Below, piece after piece: positions 1-5,951 of a DNA stretch of 17,940 bases. Within the stretch, counting starts at the first letter, position 1; every line of letters starts with the position of its first letter. A program made the position numbers and the translations under genes. Below the pieces are notes generated by a model. It was not told the origin of the DNA. It did no database searches and worked only from the letters and a program-made list of their open reading frames with translations. Origin of the DNA: Oribacterium sp. UBA4274 (GTDB lineage Bacteria > Bacillota > Clostridia > Lachnospirales > Lachnospiraceae); contig DGVW01000082.1 in assembly GCA_002396005.1 (NCBI GenBank), positions 1 to 17,940 on the forward strand. Direction: 5' to 3'.

Positions 1-155
1 GAAGCTTTATCTTCAGCGGATTCTTTCGGCTGTGCGGCTTCAGACTCTAAAGCAGGCTCTGAGGCTTTGGTTGTTGGTGACGGCTTAGGGAAACAGGAAA
101 CAAGTCCGGTCAAAAGACCTAATGTAGTAAGTAATGCAATATGTTTTCGAAACAT
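1..155 (-). CDS. N-terminal part of a lipoprotein (runs off the window)
   Basis: The first 51 codons of a minus-strand gene are visible, starting at an ATG at 155 behind a strong ribosome binding site (GGAAGGAGGA on the minus strand, about 161-170). The peptide begins MFRKHIALLTTLGLLTGLVSC: a positively charged start, a hydrophobic stretch and a lipobox (L-V-S-C, Cys at residue 21), so it should be exported and lipid-anchored at the outer face of the membrane. After the cysteine comes a low-complexity linker rich in Pro, Ser, Thr, Lys, Glu and Ala, typical of the tether before a folded domain. The functional domain lies outside the window, so no function is assigned. It could be a solute-binding protein or another surface lipoprotein. 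The gene is too short within the window to appear as a long open frame, but the start region is convincing. Confidence 0.75.
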   Translation of the reverse strand, partial: MFRKHIALLTTLGLLTGLVSCFPKPSPTTKASEPALESEAAQPKESAEDKA

Positions 156-201
156 CTTATTCCTCCTTCCGGAATGCATTTCAATTTGTCACGCTCACTT
201 A

Positions 202-226
202 AAAATCCGATTTTGTGAAGGATTTT
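202..226 (-). other. Hairpin in the leader of the lipoprotein gene
   Basis: Read on the minus strand, AAAATCC (226-220) pairs with GGATTTT (208-202), with an 11-base loop, and one further T follows (201). It lies between the candidate promoter and the start codon of the lipoprotein gene. It could be a weak attenuator or only a chance AT-rich hairpin. The 7-bp stem has just two G-C pairs. Confidence 0.25.
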
Positions 227-265
227 CAACATACCATGTCTAGTATTTCGACTGCGATAGGGCAT

Positions 266-294
266 TTTATAATGGAAGATTACTTTTTTGTTAC
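266..294 (-). promoter_or_regulatory. Possible sigma-A promoter for the lipoprotein gene
   Basis: On the minus strand GTAACA (294-289), a 17-base spacer and TATAAA (271-266) match 4/6 and 5/6 of the sigma-A consensus. It is placed about 110 bases upstream of the lipoprotein start. The match is modest in an AT-rich region. Confidence 0.35.
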
Positions 295-362
295 ATTTTG
301 CTTACAGCATAAACGCAAAGGATGCTAATAATGTCTATATATGGAATTCACTAAATGTTCGT

Positions 363-391
363 TTTACATAAAACTTTAATGGTGGTATCAT
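363..391 (+). promoter_or_regulatory. Sigma-A promoter for the 451-1020 gene
   Basis: TTTACA (363-368), a 17-base spacer and TATCAT (386-391) match the sigma-A consensus at 5/6 and 5/6. The expected transcription start is near 398, giving a leader of about 50 bases before the GGAGG ribosome binding site (around 439-443) and the ATG at 451. The rest of 156-450 holds the weaker opposite-strand promoter and hairpin and nothing else I can support. Confidence 0.65.
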
Positions 392-450
392 TTCTTTATC
401 GGAGTTTATAGGAAATAAGGGTAAAGCATTACTCGGATGGAGGATATATT

Positions 451-1020
451 ATGTCTAGAAGAAAAAGTGGTTTAGGTGGACTTCTTGGTATTGCTGCTTT
501 AGTCGGCGGTGTTGCGGCAGTGGTTTCTTATCTTTATAAGTATCAGAAATTCTCGGAGGAAGTCGATCAGGACTTTACAGATGTTATCGATTCAGCTCAC
601 GAAGTAAAGGATACTGCCAAGAGATCATATACAACACTCAAGAACAACATGGGTAAGGAAGATCTCAAGGCTGCAGCCAAGGATCTCGGATATGCAGCCA
701 AGAATCTTGCGGTAGATACCAAGAATCTTGCAGTCGATGCAAGTAAGGACGCATACAGAACAGTTAAGTCTGCACTCAACGAGAAGCTGGGAACTCAGGA
801 CATTGATGATGAGGACTTTGATGCAGATGTAGTAGATGAAGACGTCGTATCTGATGATGACGTTGAGATCGAGTTCTATACTGTTGAGGATGGCGATGCT
901 CAGCAGGAAGCTGATGATTCTGAAGCTGACAAAGCAGCGGAAGATTCAGAAGAAAAGGCAGTAGCGGAAACAGCCGCAGAGGAAGCTGCAGAAGCTGTAG
1001 CAGAGGAGCAGAAAGAGTAG
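451..1020 (+). CDS. Small membrane-anchored, acidic amphipathic-helix protein (unknown function)
   Basis: A 189-residue protein. Residues about 9-29 form one hydrophobic segment after a basic N-terminus (MSRRKSG), so it is probably a membrane anchor with the rest in the cytoplasm. Residues about 45-115 are Lys/Ala/Asp-rich and strongly helical, with a short tandem repeat (KNLAVDT then KNLAVDA at about residues 85-98) that is also visible in the DNA around 700-741. Residues about 116-189 are extremely acidic and alanine-rich. The layout resembles YtxH-like or stress-associated membrane proteins, but I see no diagnostic motif and do not assign that name. Start choice is supported by a GGAGG site and an upstream consensus promoter. 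The gene is monocistronic: its own terminator follows and its neighbour asnB converges on it. Confidence 0.8.
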   Translation: MSRRKSGLGGLLGIAALVGGVAAVVSYLYKYQKFSEEVDQDFTDVIDSAHEVKDTAKRSYTTLKNNMGKEDLKAAAKDLGYAAKNLAVDTKNLAVDASKDAYRTVKSALNEKLGTQDIDDEDFDADVVDEDVVSDDDVEIEFYTVEDGDAQQEADDSEADKAAEDSEEKAVAETAAEEAAEAVAEEQKE

Positions 1021-1044
1021 GAGCGGAATGCTCCTACTCTTTTT
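1012..1044 (+). terminator. Intrinsic terminator overlapping the stop codon
   Basis: AAAGAGTAGGAGC (1012-1024) is the perfect reverse complement of GCTCCTACTCTTT (1030-1042), with a 5-base loop GGAAT and a T-rich tail. The TAG stop (1018-1020) is inside the ascending stem. On the opposite strand the same stem could also stop readthrough from asnB, but the U-tract there is short. Confidence 0.88.
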
Positions 1045-1055
1045 ATAGGGAGTAT

Positions 1056-1083
1056 AAGTTTATCGGTGTTGAACCGTAAACTT
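1056..1083 (-). other. Hairpin downstream of asnB
   Basis: AAGTTTA (1056-1062) plus CGGT (1064-1067) pair with ACCG (1073-1076) plus TAAACTT (1077-1083), with one bulged base and a 5-base loop. It lies between the stop codon of asnB (1094) and the convergent terminator. It lacks a clear U-tract on the asnB strand, so it may protect the 3' end of the mRNA or act together with the next hairpin. Confidence 0.45.
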
Positions 1084-1093
1084 CGTTAGGGGA

Positions 1094-2680
1094 TTATTTT
1101 CCGGAGTCTCCGTAGTTGCTGAGAACTCTTGCGGAAGGGTCATTGACATTGCAGCCCGGCCATGTCTTGTTAGGCATCCAGAAGTCAACGATCATCTGTG
1201 ACTGACCCGGATAGTACTTTTCAAAGATCTCTCTGTAGAGGAGAGATTCCTTGGTGAAAGGTGTTGCATGAGAGTAAAGGGCACATCTCTCTGTGAAATC
1301 CTCGTCACTGTACTGAGTTTCTGAGTATTCCGCAAGATCATCTTTGAGAGAATGACCTACAGCATCAGAGAAGGCAGCTTTCTCACGCATGAGGATATCC
1401 TCCGGAAGGATGTGATCCTTCTCGAATGCGTGGCGGAGAAGGTATTTGCCCTTGTTGTACCTGTTGAGCTTTTTCTCCGGATCTATATGCATGACATAAT
1501 CAACAAAATCAAGGTCGCCGAAAGGAACGCGCGCCTCAAGAGAGTTGACGCTTATGCAGCGGTCTGCGCGGAGCACATCATACATGTGAAGCTCCCGTAC
1601 ACGCTTTTCGGCTTCCTTCTGGAACTCCTCTGCGGATGGTGCGAAATCGGTGTACTTATATCCGAAAAGCTCATCGGAGATTTCACCGGTCAGAAGAACA
1701 CGTATGTCTGACTGCTCATGGATTTCCTTACAGATGAGGTACATTCCGATAGATGCACGAACAGTTGTGATATCGTATGTTCCAAGGGCAGCGATTACCG
1801 GCTCGATGGCACTTATAACATCATTACGGTCAATTATTATCTCATGATGATTTGAACCTATGTAGTCTGCAACTTCCCTTGCATACTTAAGGTCGATAGC
1901 GTCGGTGTCCATACCTATGGCATAGGTCTCAATAGGTTTTTTCAAAATCTCTGAGGATATGGCACAAACAAGTGATGAGTCGAGACCTCCGGAGAGAAGG
2001 AATCCCACAGGAGCATCAGCGTCCAGTCGTTTCTCTACACCCTTTATAAGACGGTCATGGATCTCGCTGCATATAGTCTCGAGATCGTCAGAGGTGTTGT
2101 ATCTGTTCACCTTGGACACATCATGATAGCAGACGAAGTCACCATCCTTGTAGTAGTGTCCCGGTGGGAACGGCTTTATCTCATGGCAAAGTCCCACAAG
2201 GTTTTTAGGCTCTGATGCAAATGTCATGATACCGTCATCAGTGGTGCCGTAGTAGAGTGGTCGGATGCCGAAAGGATCTCTTGCGGCTATATATGAACTG
2301 GTTTCACCATCATAGATAATGAGGGCAAATTCTGCGTCCAGCATACGGAACATATCTGTTCCATACTCTTTATAAAACGGGAGAAGGATCTCACAGTCAG
2401 AATCTGATTTAAATGTACAGCCTTCTTTTATCAGGCGTTCCTTTATAGGACGGAAACCGTAGATCTCGCCGTTACAAACTACCCATGAGTTATCCAGATT
2501 GAAAGGTTGCATGCCGGCGTCATTGAGTCCCATGATAGAGAGTCTATTGAAACCGAGGTAGCCGTTTCCGGTGTCCACAATTCTTGTTGCGTCCGGTCCT
2601 CTTGAAACAGTTTTTAACAGCGCTGTCTTTACGACTTCATACTGTGCGCGCCTGTCACAGAATCCAATGATACTACACAT
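1094..2680 (-). CDS. asnB: Asparagine synthetase B, glutamine-hydrolysing
   Basis: A 528-residue enzyme that makes asparagine from aspartate, glutamine and ATP in the cytosol. The N-terminal class II glutaminase domain starts with the catalytic Cys2 (MCSIIGF), followed by SRGPD (27-30), RLS (46-48), CNGEIY (69-74) and a DPFGIRPLYY segment (135-144). The C-terminal synthetase domain has the ATP pyrophosphatase loop SGGLDSS (230-236), a LTGEISDELFGY segment typical of the family and an EARVPF segment. Length fits the AsnB family. The start is fixed because Cys2 must follow the initiator Met and because AAGGGAG precedes it at proper spacing. The gene is transcribed away from dapL, from a strong promoter through an attenuator-like hairpin and a structured repeat element. 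It draws on the glutamine produced by the glutamine synthetases in this window. Confidence 0.95.
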   Translation of the reverse strand: MCSIIGFCDRRAQYEVVKTALLKTVSRGPDATRIVDTGNGYLGFNRLSIMGLNDAGMQPFNLDNSWVVCNGEIYGFRPIKERLIKEGCTFKSDSDCEILLPFYKEYGTDMFRMLDAEFALIIYDGETSSYIAARDPFGIRPLYYGTTDDGIMTFASEPKNLVGLCHEIKPFPPGHYYKDGDFVCYHDVSKVNRYNTSDDLETICSEIHDRLIKGVEKRLDADAPVGFLLSGGLDSSLVCAISSEILKKPIETYAIGMDTDAIDLKYAREVADYIGSNHHEIIIDRNDVISAIEPVIAALGTYDITTVRASIGMYLICKEIHEQSDIRVLLTGEISDELFGYKYTDFAPSAEEFQKEAEKRVRELHMYDVLRADRCISVNSLEARVPFGDLDFVDYVMHIDPEKKLNRYNKGKYLLRHAFEKDHILPEDILMREKAAFSDAVGHSLKDDLAEYSETQYSDEDFTERCALYSHATPFTKESLLYREIFEKYYPGQSQMIVDFWMPNKTWPGCNVNDPSARVLSNYGDSGK

Positions 2681-2722
2681 ATTGATACTCCCTTGAAATA
2701 ATGACTAAAGCAAAATAGCAAA

Positions 2723-2954
2723 TCCGTACAAGCAAGCTTGATGGATAGTCAGTCGCCTGATACGGACTATAAATTTTTTTAGTGTATAAGTCCTACGCAT
2801 TACTTCGCTGACGCTCACGTAATGCTGCAGAAATCTCAAATTCGCGCTGACGCGCTAATTTTCGATTACTGTTGTCGTATCAGATGGCTGTGCCTTACTG
2901 CAAGCAAGCTTGCTCTTTGCACAGCCGCCTGATACGGACTTATACACTAAAAAA
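2723..2954. repeat. Nested inverted-repeat element in the asnB leader (MITE-like or dispersed intergenic repeat)
   Basis: A perfect 19-bp inverted repeat bounds the core: TTTTTTAGTGTATAAGTCC (2775-2793) and its reverse complement (2936-2954). Inside are three hairpins: GCATTAC/GTAATGC (2798-2824), an imperfect AATC..AAATT.GCGC/GCGC.AATTTT..GATT stem (about 2832-2867), and GTATCAG..GGCTGTGC/GCACAGCC..CTGATAC (2877-2935) with the palindrome AGCAAGCTTGCT at its tip. A 40-bp segment (2901-2940) recurs directly at 2729-2768, identical in its first 12 and last 15 bases but different in the middle 13. That outlying copy is itself flanked by TCCGTA/TACGGA. No open reading frame, ribosomal or tRNA feature is seen. 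The element lies wholly in the 5' untranslated region of asnB, just after the U-tract of its leader terminator. Confidence 0.75.
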
Positions 2955-2996
2955 GACGGCATGAACCCGGTGATAACCGACTTCATTGCCGTCTTT
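2949..2996 (-). terminator. Leader terminator/attenuator of asnB
   Basis: On the minus strand AAAGACGGCA (2996-2987) pairs with TGCCGTCTTT (2961-2952). After one bulged base TGAA pairs with TTCA, and a small CGG/CCG stem encloses the 6-base loop TTATCA. TTTTTT (2954-2949) follows. This is a classic intrinsic terminator, but it is about 270 bases upstream of asnB and only a few bases after the predicted transcription start, so it can only be a 5' attenuator or the end of a very short RNA. Confidence 0.8.
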
Positions 2997-3006
2997 ATGG
3001 TTCATG

Positions 3007-3035
3007 ATTATTGCGCGGCGAGAAAAAAATGTCAA
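3007..3035 (-). promoter_or_regulatory. Sigma-A promoter of asnB
   Basis: On the minus strand TTGACA (3035-3030, 6/6), a 17-base spacer and AATAAT (3012-3007, 5/6). The expected start is near 3000, immediately before the leader hairpin that begins at 2996. Confidence 0.8.
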
Positions 3036-3054
3036 TAAAAAAATTGTGACATTT
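3027..3054. promoter_or_regulatory. Candidate operator over the asnB -35 box
   Basis: AAATGTCA (3027-3034) and TGACATTT (3047-3054) form a perfect 8-bp inverted repeat with a 12-base A/T-rich spacer. One arm contains the asnB -35 hexamer. The TGTCA/TGACA half-sites recall GlnR/TnrA-type nitrogen operators, but the spacing is longer than the usual 7 bases, so the binding protein is not named. The surrounding interval 3055-3182, between the divergent promoters, shows no gene I can support. Confidence 0.5.
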
Positions 3055-3182
3055 CTACCGAGAGATGATTGTGTGGCAGTTTGGTGGATGCTCACTGGCG
3101 TTAATAGATGCACCTGCCCCGACTGAACAGCTGCAAGAATATCAGCCATGAAATTAAGTGATTTTTGTCGCCTCAAATTTTC

Positions 3183-3210
3183 TTGACAACAGTTTTCGAT
3201 TTCGTATAAT
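3183..3210 (+). promoter_or_regulatory. Sigma-A promoter of dapL
   Basis: TTGACA (3183-3188) and TATAAT (3205-3210) are both perfect hexamers with a 16-base spacer. The expected start is near 3217, three bases before the leader hairpin. A TTGTC (3165-3169) upstream forms an inverted pair with GACAA (3185-3189) at the -35 box, a weaker analogue of the dyad at the asnB promoter. Confidence 0.85.
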
Positions 3211-3219
3211 GAAACCCAT

Positions 3220-3272
3220 AGGACAACGGCGTCCCGGTTCAGATACCAGGGATACGTTGTCCTTTTCTTTTT
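3220..3272 (+). terminator. Leader terminator/attenuator of dapL
   Basis: AGGACAACG (3220-3228) pairs perfectly with CGTTGTCCT (3255-3263). Inside, TCCC (3232-3235) pairs with GGGA (3249-3252), and GGT/ACC encloses the 6-base loop TCAGAT (3239-3244). A T-rich run (TTTTCTTTTT) follows. It starts right after the predicted transcription start and ends about 25 bases before the dapL start codon. The outer stem shares GGACAA-GGCGT on its 5' side with the glnN leader hairpin. Confidence 0.8.
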
Positions 3273-3297
3273 ACATTTTTTACTGGGGAGTATACAA

Positions 3298-4518
3298 ATG
3301 TCTGTTAATATCAATCAAAATTATCTGAAATTAAACGAGAGCTATCTTTTTTCTGAGATAGCAAGACGTATCCGTGTGTGGCAGCAGGAGCATCCTGAAC
3401 TTGCCGATAAGCTTATCCGTATGGGAATAGGTGATGTAACAAGACCTCTTCCTAAGACTGTAGTAGAAGCTATGGTAAAAGCCTCGAGAGAGATGGGCGA
3501 GGCAGAGACCTTCAGAGGCTATGGCCCGGAGCAGGGGTATGACTTTCTGAAGGAAGCCATACAGAAGTATTATGGCAGGTTCGGAGTTGATCTGAGACAG
3601 GATGAGATATTTATATCCGATGGAGCCAAGTCAGACCTCGGAAACATCCTCGATCTTTTTGATAAGGACAATAGCGTAGTCGTAACAGACCCTGTATATC
3701 CGGTTTACGTTGATACAAACATGATGGATGGCAGAAAGATAATATATGCCATGTCATCTGAAGAAAATGGATTCTTGCCGCTTCCGAAGAATGAGTACAG
3801 GGCAGACATCATTTACCTCTGCAGTCCGAACAATCCGACAGGTGCTGTCTACGACAGAGAGGGCCTTACAAAATGGGTTGAGTTTGCAAGGGCTCATGGC
3901 TCAATCATACTTTTTGATGCGGCTTATGAATGCTTTATAGTTGACGACTATCCTCACAGCATCTATGAAATTCCGGGAGCAAGAGAGGTTGCTATAGAAT
4001 TCTGCAGTCTTTCCAAGAAGGCAGGCTTTACAGGAACGAGATGCGGATACACCATAGTTCCGGACACTCTGGAAAGAGATGGCGGAAACCTGAACAAGAT
4101 GTGGCTCCGCAGACAGACAACCAAGTTCAACGGAGTAAGCTACATAACTCAGAGAGGCGCAGAAGCAGTATTCACGGAAGCCGGTGAGAAGGAGATAGAA
4201 GAAAATATCAGTTACTATCGTGAGAATGCCAGAATCCTTACAGATACTATGGACAAGCTCGGAATCTACTACACCGGCGGCAAGAACTCACCTTACGTTT
4301 GGCTCAAGTGTCCGGGAGACATGGATAGCTGGGATTTCTTTGACAAACTTCTGCAGGAAGCCTGCGTTGTAGGAACTCCGGGAGCAGGCTTCGGAAAATC
4401 AGGAGAGAAGTTCCTGAGACTGACTGCCTTCTCAACACATGAGAAAACAAAAGAAGCGATGGAAAGATTTGAGAAGTTGATTTCCGGGCTTAAGATGGAT
4501 CAGATCCAGGGAGTATAG
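3298..4518 (+). CDS. dapL: LL-diaminopimelate aminotransferase
   Basis: A 406-residue PLP-dependent class I/II aminotransferase. DapL converts tetrahydrodipicolinate directly to LL-diaminopimelate with glutamate as amino donor, feeding lysine and peptidoglycan synthesis. Diagnostic stretches: MGIGDVTRPLP (about 42-52), GYGPEQGYDFLKEAI near 75-90 (the substrate loop of DapL), YLCSPNNPTGAVYD (about 174-187), FDAAYECFI near 208 and the PLP lysine in SLSKKAGFTGTRCGY, where the Schiff-base Lys is residue 240. Length fits the DapL family (about 400-410). The start has a GGGGAG ribosome binding site 7-12 bases upstream. Transcription passes through a leader terminator. No convincing terminator follows, so some readthrough into the glutamine synthetase gene is possible, although that gene has its own promoter. 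Confidence 0.92.
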   Translation: MSVNINQNYLKLNESYLFSEIARRIRVWQQEHPELADKLIRMGIGDVTRPLPKTVVEAMVKASREMGEAETFRGYGPEQGYDFLKEAIQKYYGRFGVDLRQDEIFISDGAKSDLGNILDLFDKDNSVVVTDPVYPVYVDTNMMDGRKIIYAMSSEENGFLPLPKNEYRADIIYLCSPNNPTGAVYDREGLTKWVEFARAHGSIILFDAAYECFIVDDYPHSIYEIPGAREVAIEFCSLSKKAGFTGTRCGYTIVPDTLERDGGNLNKMWLRRQTTKFNGVSYITQRGAEAVFTEAGEKEIEENISYYRENARILTDTMDKLGIYYTGGKNSPYVWLKCPGDMDSWDFFDKLLQEACVVGTPGAGFGKSGEKFLRLTAFSTHEKTKEAMERFEKLISGLKMDQIQGV

Positions 4519-4556
4519 TCCGCTTTTGATTGATTTATAAAGGCTTAACAAGTGTA

Positions 4557-4593
4557 TTTAATCGGATGCACTGTTACATTGATGCTGATTAAA
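4557..4593. other. Inverted repeat upstream of the glnA promoter
   Basis: TTTAATC (4557-4563) and GATTAAA (4587-4593) are perfect complements. A second pair, CGCTTTT (4521-4527) and AAAAGCG (4601-4607), surrounds them. They sit directly upstream of the glnA -35 box and could form an operator or cruciform, or be a degraded terminator of dapL. There is no U-tract, so the role is open. Confidence 0.35.
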
Positions 4594-4609
4594 AGAAGGG
4601 AAAAGCGAG

Positions 4610-4638
4610 TTTACGGCTATGAATTTCAGTAATACAAT
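4610..4638 (+). promoter_or_regulatory. Sigma-A promoter of the type I glutamine synthetase gene
   Basis: TTTACG (4610-4615, 4/6), a 17-base spacer and TACAAT (4633-4638, 5/6). The predicted start near 4645 leaves a short leader without a hairpin. It also lies downstream of the earlier in-frame ATG at 4619, which argues for the start codon at 4673. Confidence 0.6.
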
Positions 4639-4672
4639 ATTTAAAACCTATGATGTTTTTGAGGTGGAAAAA

Positions 4673-5887
4673 ATGAATTCGTATGAAGATGTCCTTGAGT
4701 TTGTAGAAGAGGAAAATGTCAAATTTATAAGACTCGCGTTCTTTGATGTATTTGGAGTTCAAAAGAACATAGCAATCATGCCCGATGAGCTGAAACGTGC
4801 CTTTACTGAAGGAGTAAGCATAGATGCAAGCTCCGTTGCGGGATTCGGCGCGGAGGTTCACTCGGATCTGTTTTTACGACCAGACCCCACAACACTGTCT
4901 ATCGTTCCGTGGAGACCGATCGATGGCCGCGTTGCCAAGATGTACTGCGACATAGAGTATCCTGACGGGACTCTTTTCAAGAGAGACAGCAGGTGGTTCC
5001 TGAAGCAGGCAGTGAGGCAGGCAGAGGAAAAGGGCTTCAGCATTAACTTCGGAACAGAGGTTGAGTTCTATATATTTAAACTTGACGATGCCGGAAATAA
5101 AACCATGATTCCTCAGGATAATGCTTCCTATATGGATATAGCACCGGAGGATCACGGTGAGAATATTCGCAGAGACATTAGCTTTGCGCTGGTTGACATG
5201 GGCATCAGACCTGAGGCCAGCCATCATGAGATGGGTCCCGGACAAAATGAAGTTGATTTCCGTTATGCTGATCCGCTTACGGCTGCCGATAATGCTTCGA
5301 TCTTTAAGTGGGTGGTGAAGTCCGTAGCTGCATCAGACGGAGTATGGGCCGATTTCAGTCCGAAACCGCTGCCTAACAAACCGGGCAATGGAATGCATAT
5401 CAATATCTCTGTTGAAGCAAGAGATGGAAAAGACTATACAGAAGCTTTTATGGCCGGAATCATGGAGCATATCAGAGAGATCACACTGTTCCTTAATCCG
5501 AAACGTGAGAGCTATGAGAGACTTGGCGACATGAAAGCACCTAAGTACGTGAGCTGGTCTGAGCAGAATCGTTCGCAGCTCATACGTATTCCGGCAACAA
5601 GATCAAAGTTACGACGTATCGAACTTCGTTCGCCGGATCCGATGGCTAACCCGTATCTTGCATTTGCATTACTCATATATGCAGGACTAGATGGAATTGA
5701 ACGAGAATTGAAGCCGATGGAACCTTTGGATGTCAATCTTTTCAAGGCGGACTCGACTATTACAGACAAACTCAAGAGATTGCCGCAGTCGATAGATGAG
5801 GCAATAGCATATGCAGGCGGTTCTGAGTTTGTTAAGAAACTGCTTCCGGAAGGTTATCTCGAGGCATATTCCGGAGAAGAAATCTGA
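4673..5887 (+). CDS. glnA: Type I glutamine synthetase, short divergent form
   Basis: A 404-residue glutamine synthetase-fold enzyme, predicted to make glutamine from glutamate, ammonium and ATP. The start at 4673 is preferred over an in-frame ATG at 4619 because it has a GAGGTGG site 6 bases upstream, matches the family N-terminus (EDVLEFVEEENVKFIRL) and follows the predicted transcription start. Visible active-site features: metal-ligand glutamates in TEVEF (E129, E131), HHEMGPGQNEVDF (E186, E193), the NGMH segment (H242), the NRSQLIRIP arginine region (300-307) and RRIELRS (E317). It is about 40 residues shorter than usual GlnA (about 440), mainly through shortened loops. The position of the adenylylation tyrosine reads VNLFKAD, with Phe, so control by adenylylation is not expected. 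It could instead be a related gamma-glutamyl ligase, but the ligand residues and context favour glutamine synthetase. Confidence 0.85.
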   Translation: MNSYEDVLEFVEEENVKFIRLAFFDVFGVQKNIAIMPDELKRAFTEGVSIDASSVAGFGAEVHSDLFLRPDPTTLSIVPWRPIDGRVAKMYCDIEYPDGTLFKRDSRWFLKQAVRQAEEKGFSINFGTEVEFYIFKLDDAGNKTMIPQDNASYMDIAPEDHGENIRRDISFALVDMGIRPEASHHEMGPGQNEVDFRYADPLTAADNASIFKWVVKSVAASDGVWADFSPKPLPNKPGNGMHINISVEARDGKDYTEAFMAGIMEHIREITLFLNPKRESYERLGDMKAPKYVSWSEQNRSQLIRIPATRSKLRRIELRSPDPMANPYLAFALLIYAGLDGIERELKPMEPLDVNLFKADSTITDKLKRLPQSIDEAIAYAGGSEFVKKLLPEGYLEAYSGEEI

Positions 5888-5918
5888 TTGTTTCTTTGTT
5901 TAATTTATTAGGATTTTA

Positions 5919-5935
5919 GGTACTGCAAAAGTACC
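5919..5935 (+). other. Small hairpin between glnA and the ANTAR gene
   Basis: GGTACT (5919-5924), loop GCAAA and AGTACC (5930-5935), followed by GTTTTGGG. It lies 16 bases upstream of the ANTAR start codon. It may be a weak attenuator or processing site within a glnA-ANTAR operon. The 6-bp stem and 4-base T run are too weak to call a terminator. Confidence 0.4.
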
Positions 5936-5951
5936 GTTTTGGGAGATCAAC

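Noticed and set aside
2775..2954. Insertion sequence or CRISPR array in the asnB leader
   Set aside because: There is no transposase frame, and the repeats are inverted or a single direct pair instead of a regularly spaced array.
3030..3051. GlnR/TnrA box at the asnB promoter
   Set aside because: The half-sites resemble TGTNA/TNACA, but the spacer is 12 bases instead of 7, so only an unnamed operator is reported.
2940..3314. A 124-codon open frame on the minus strand spanning the asnB-dapL intergenic region
   Set aside because: It overlaps both promoters, the asnB leader hairpin and the dapL start. The product has no recognisable family features and there is no good ribosome binding site.
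4619..4672. Upstream in-frame start for the type I glutamine synthetase
   Set aside because: It would add 18 residues with no family match, lacks a ribosome binding site and precedes the predicted transcription start.
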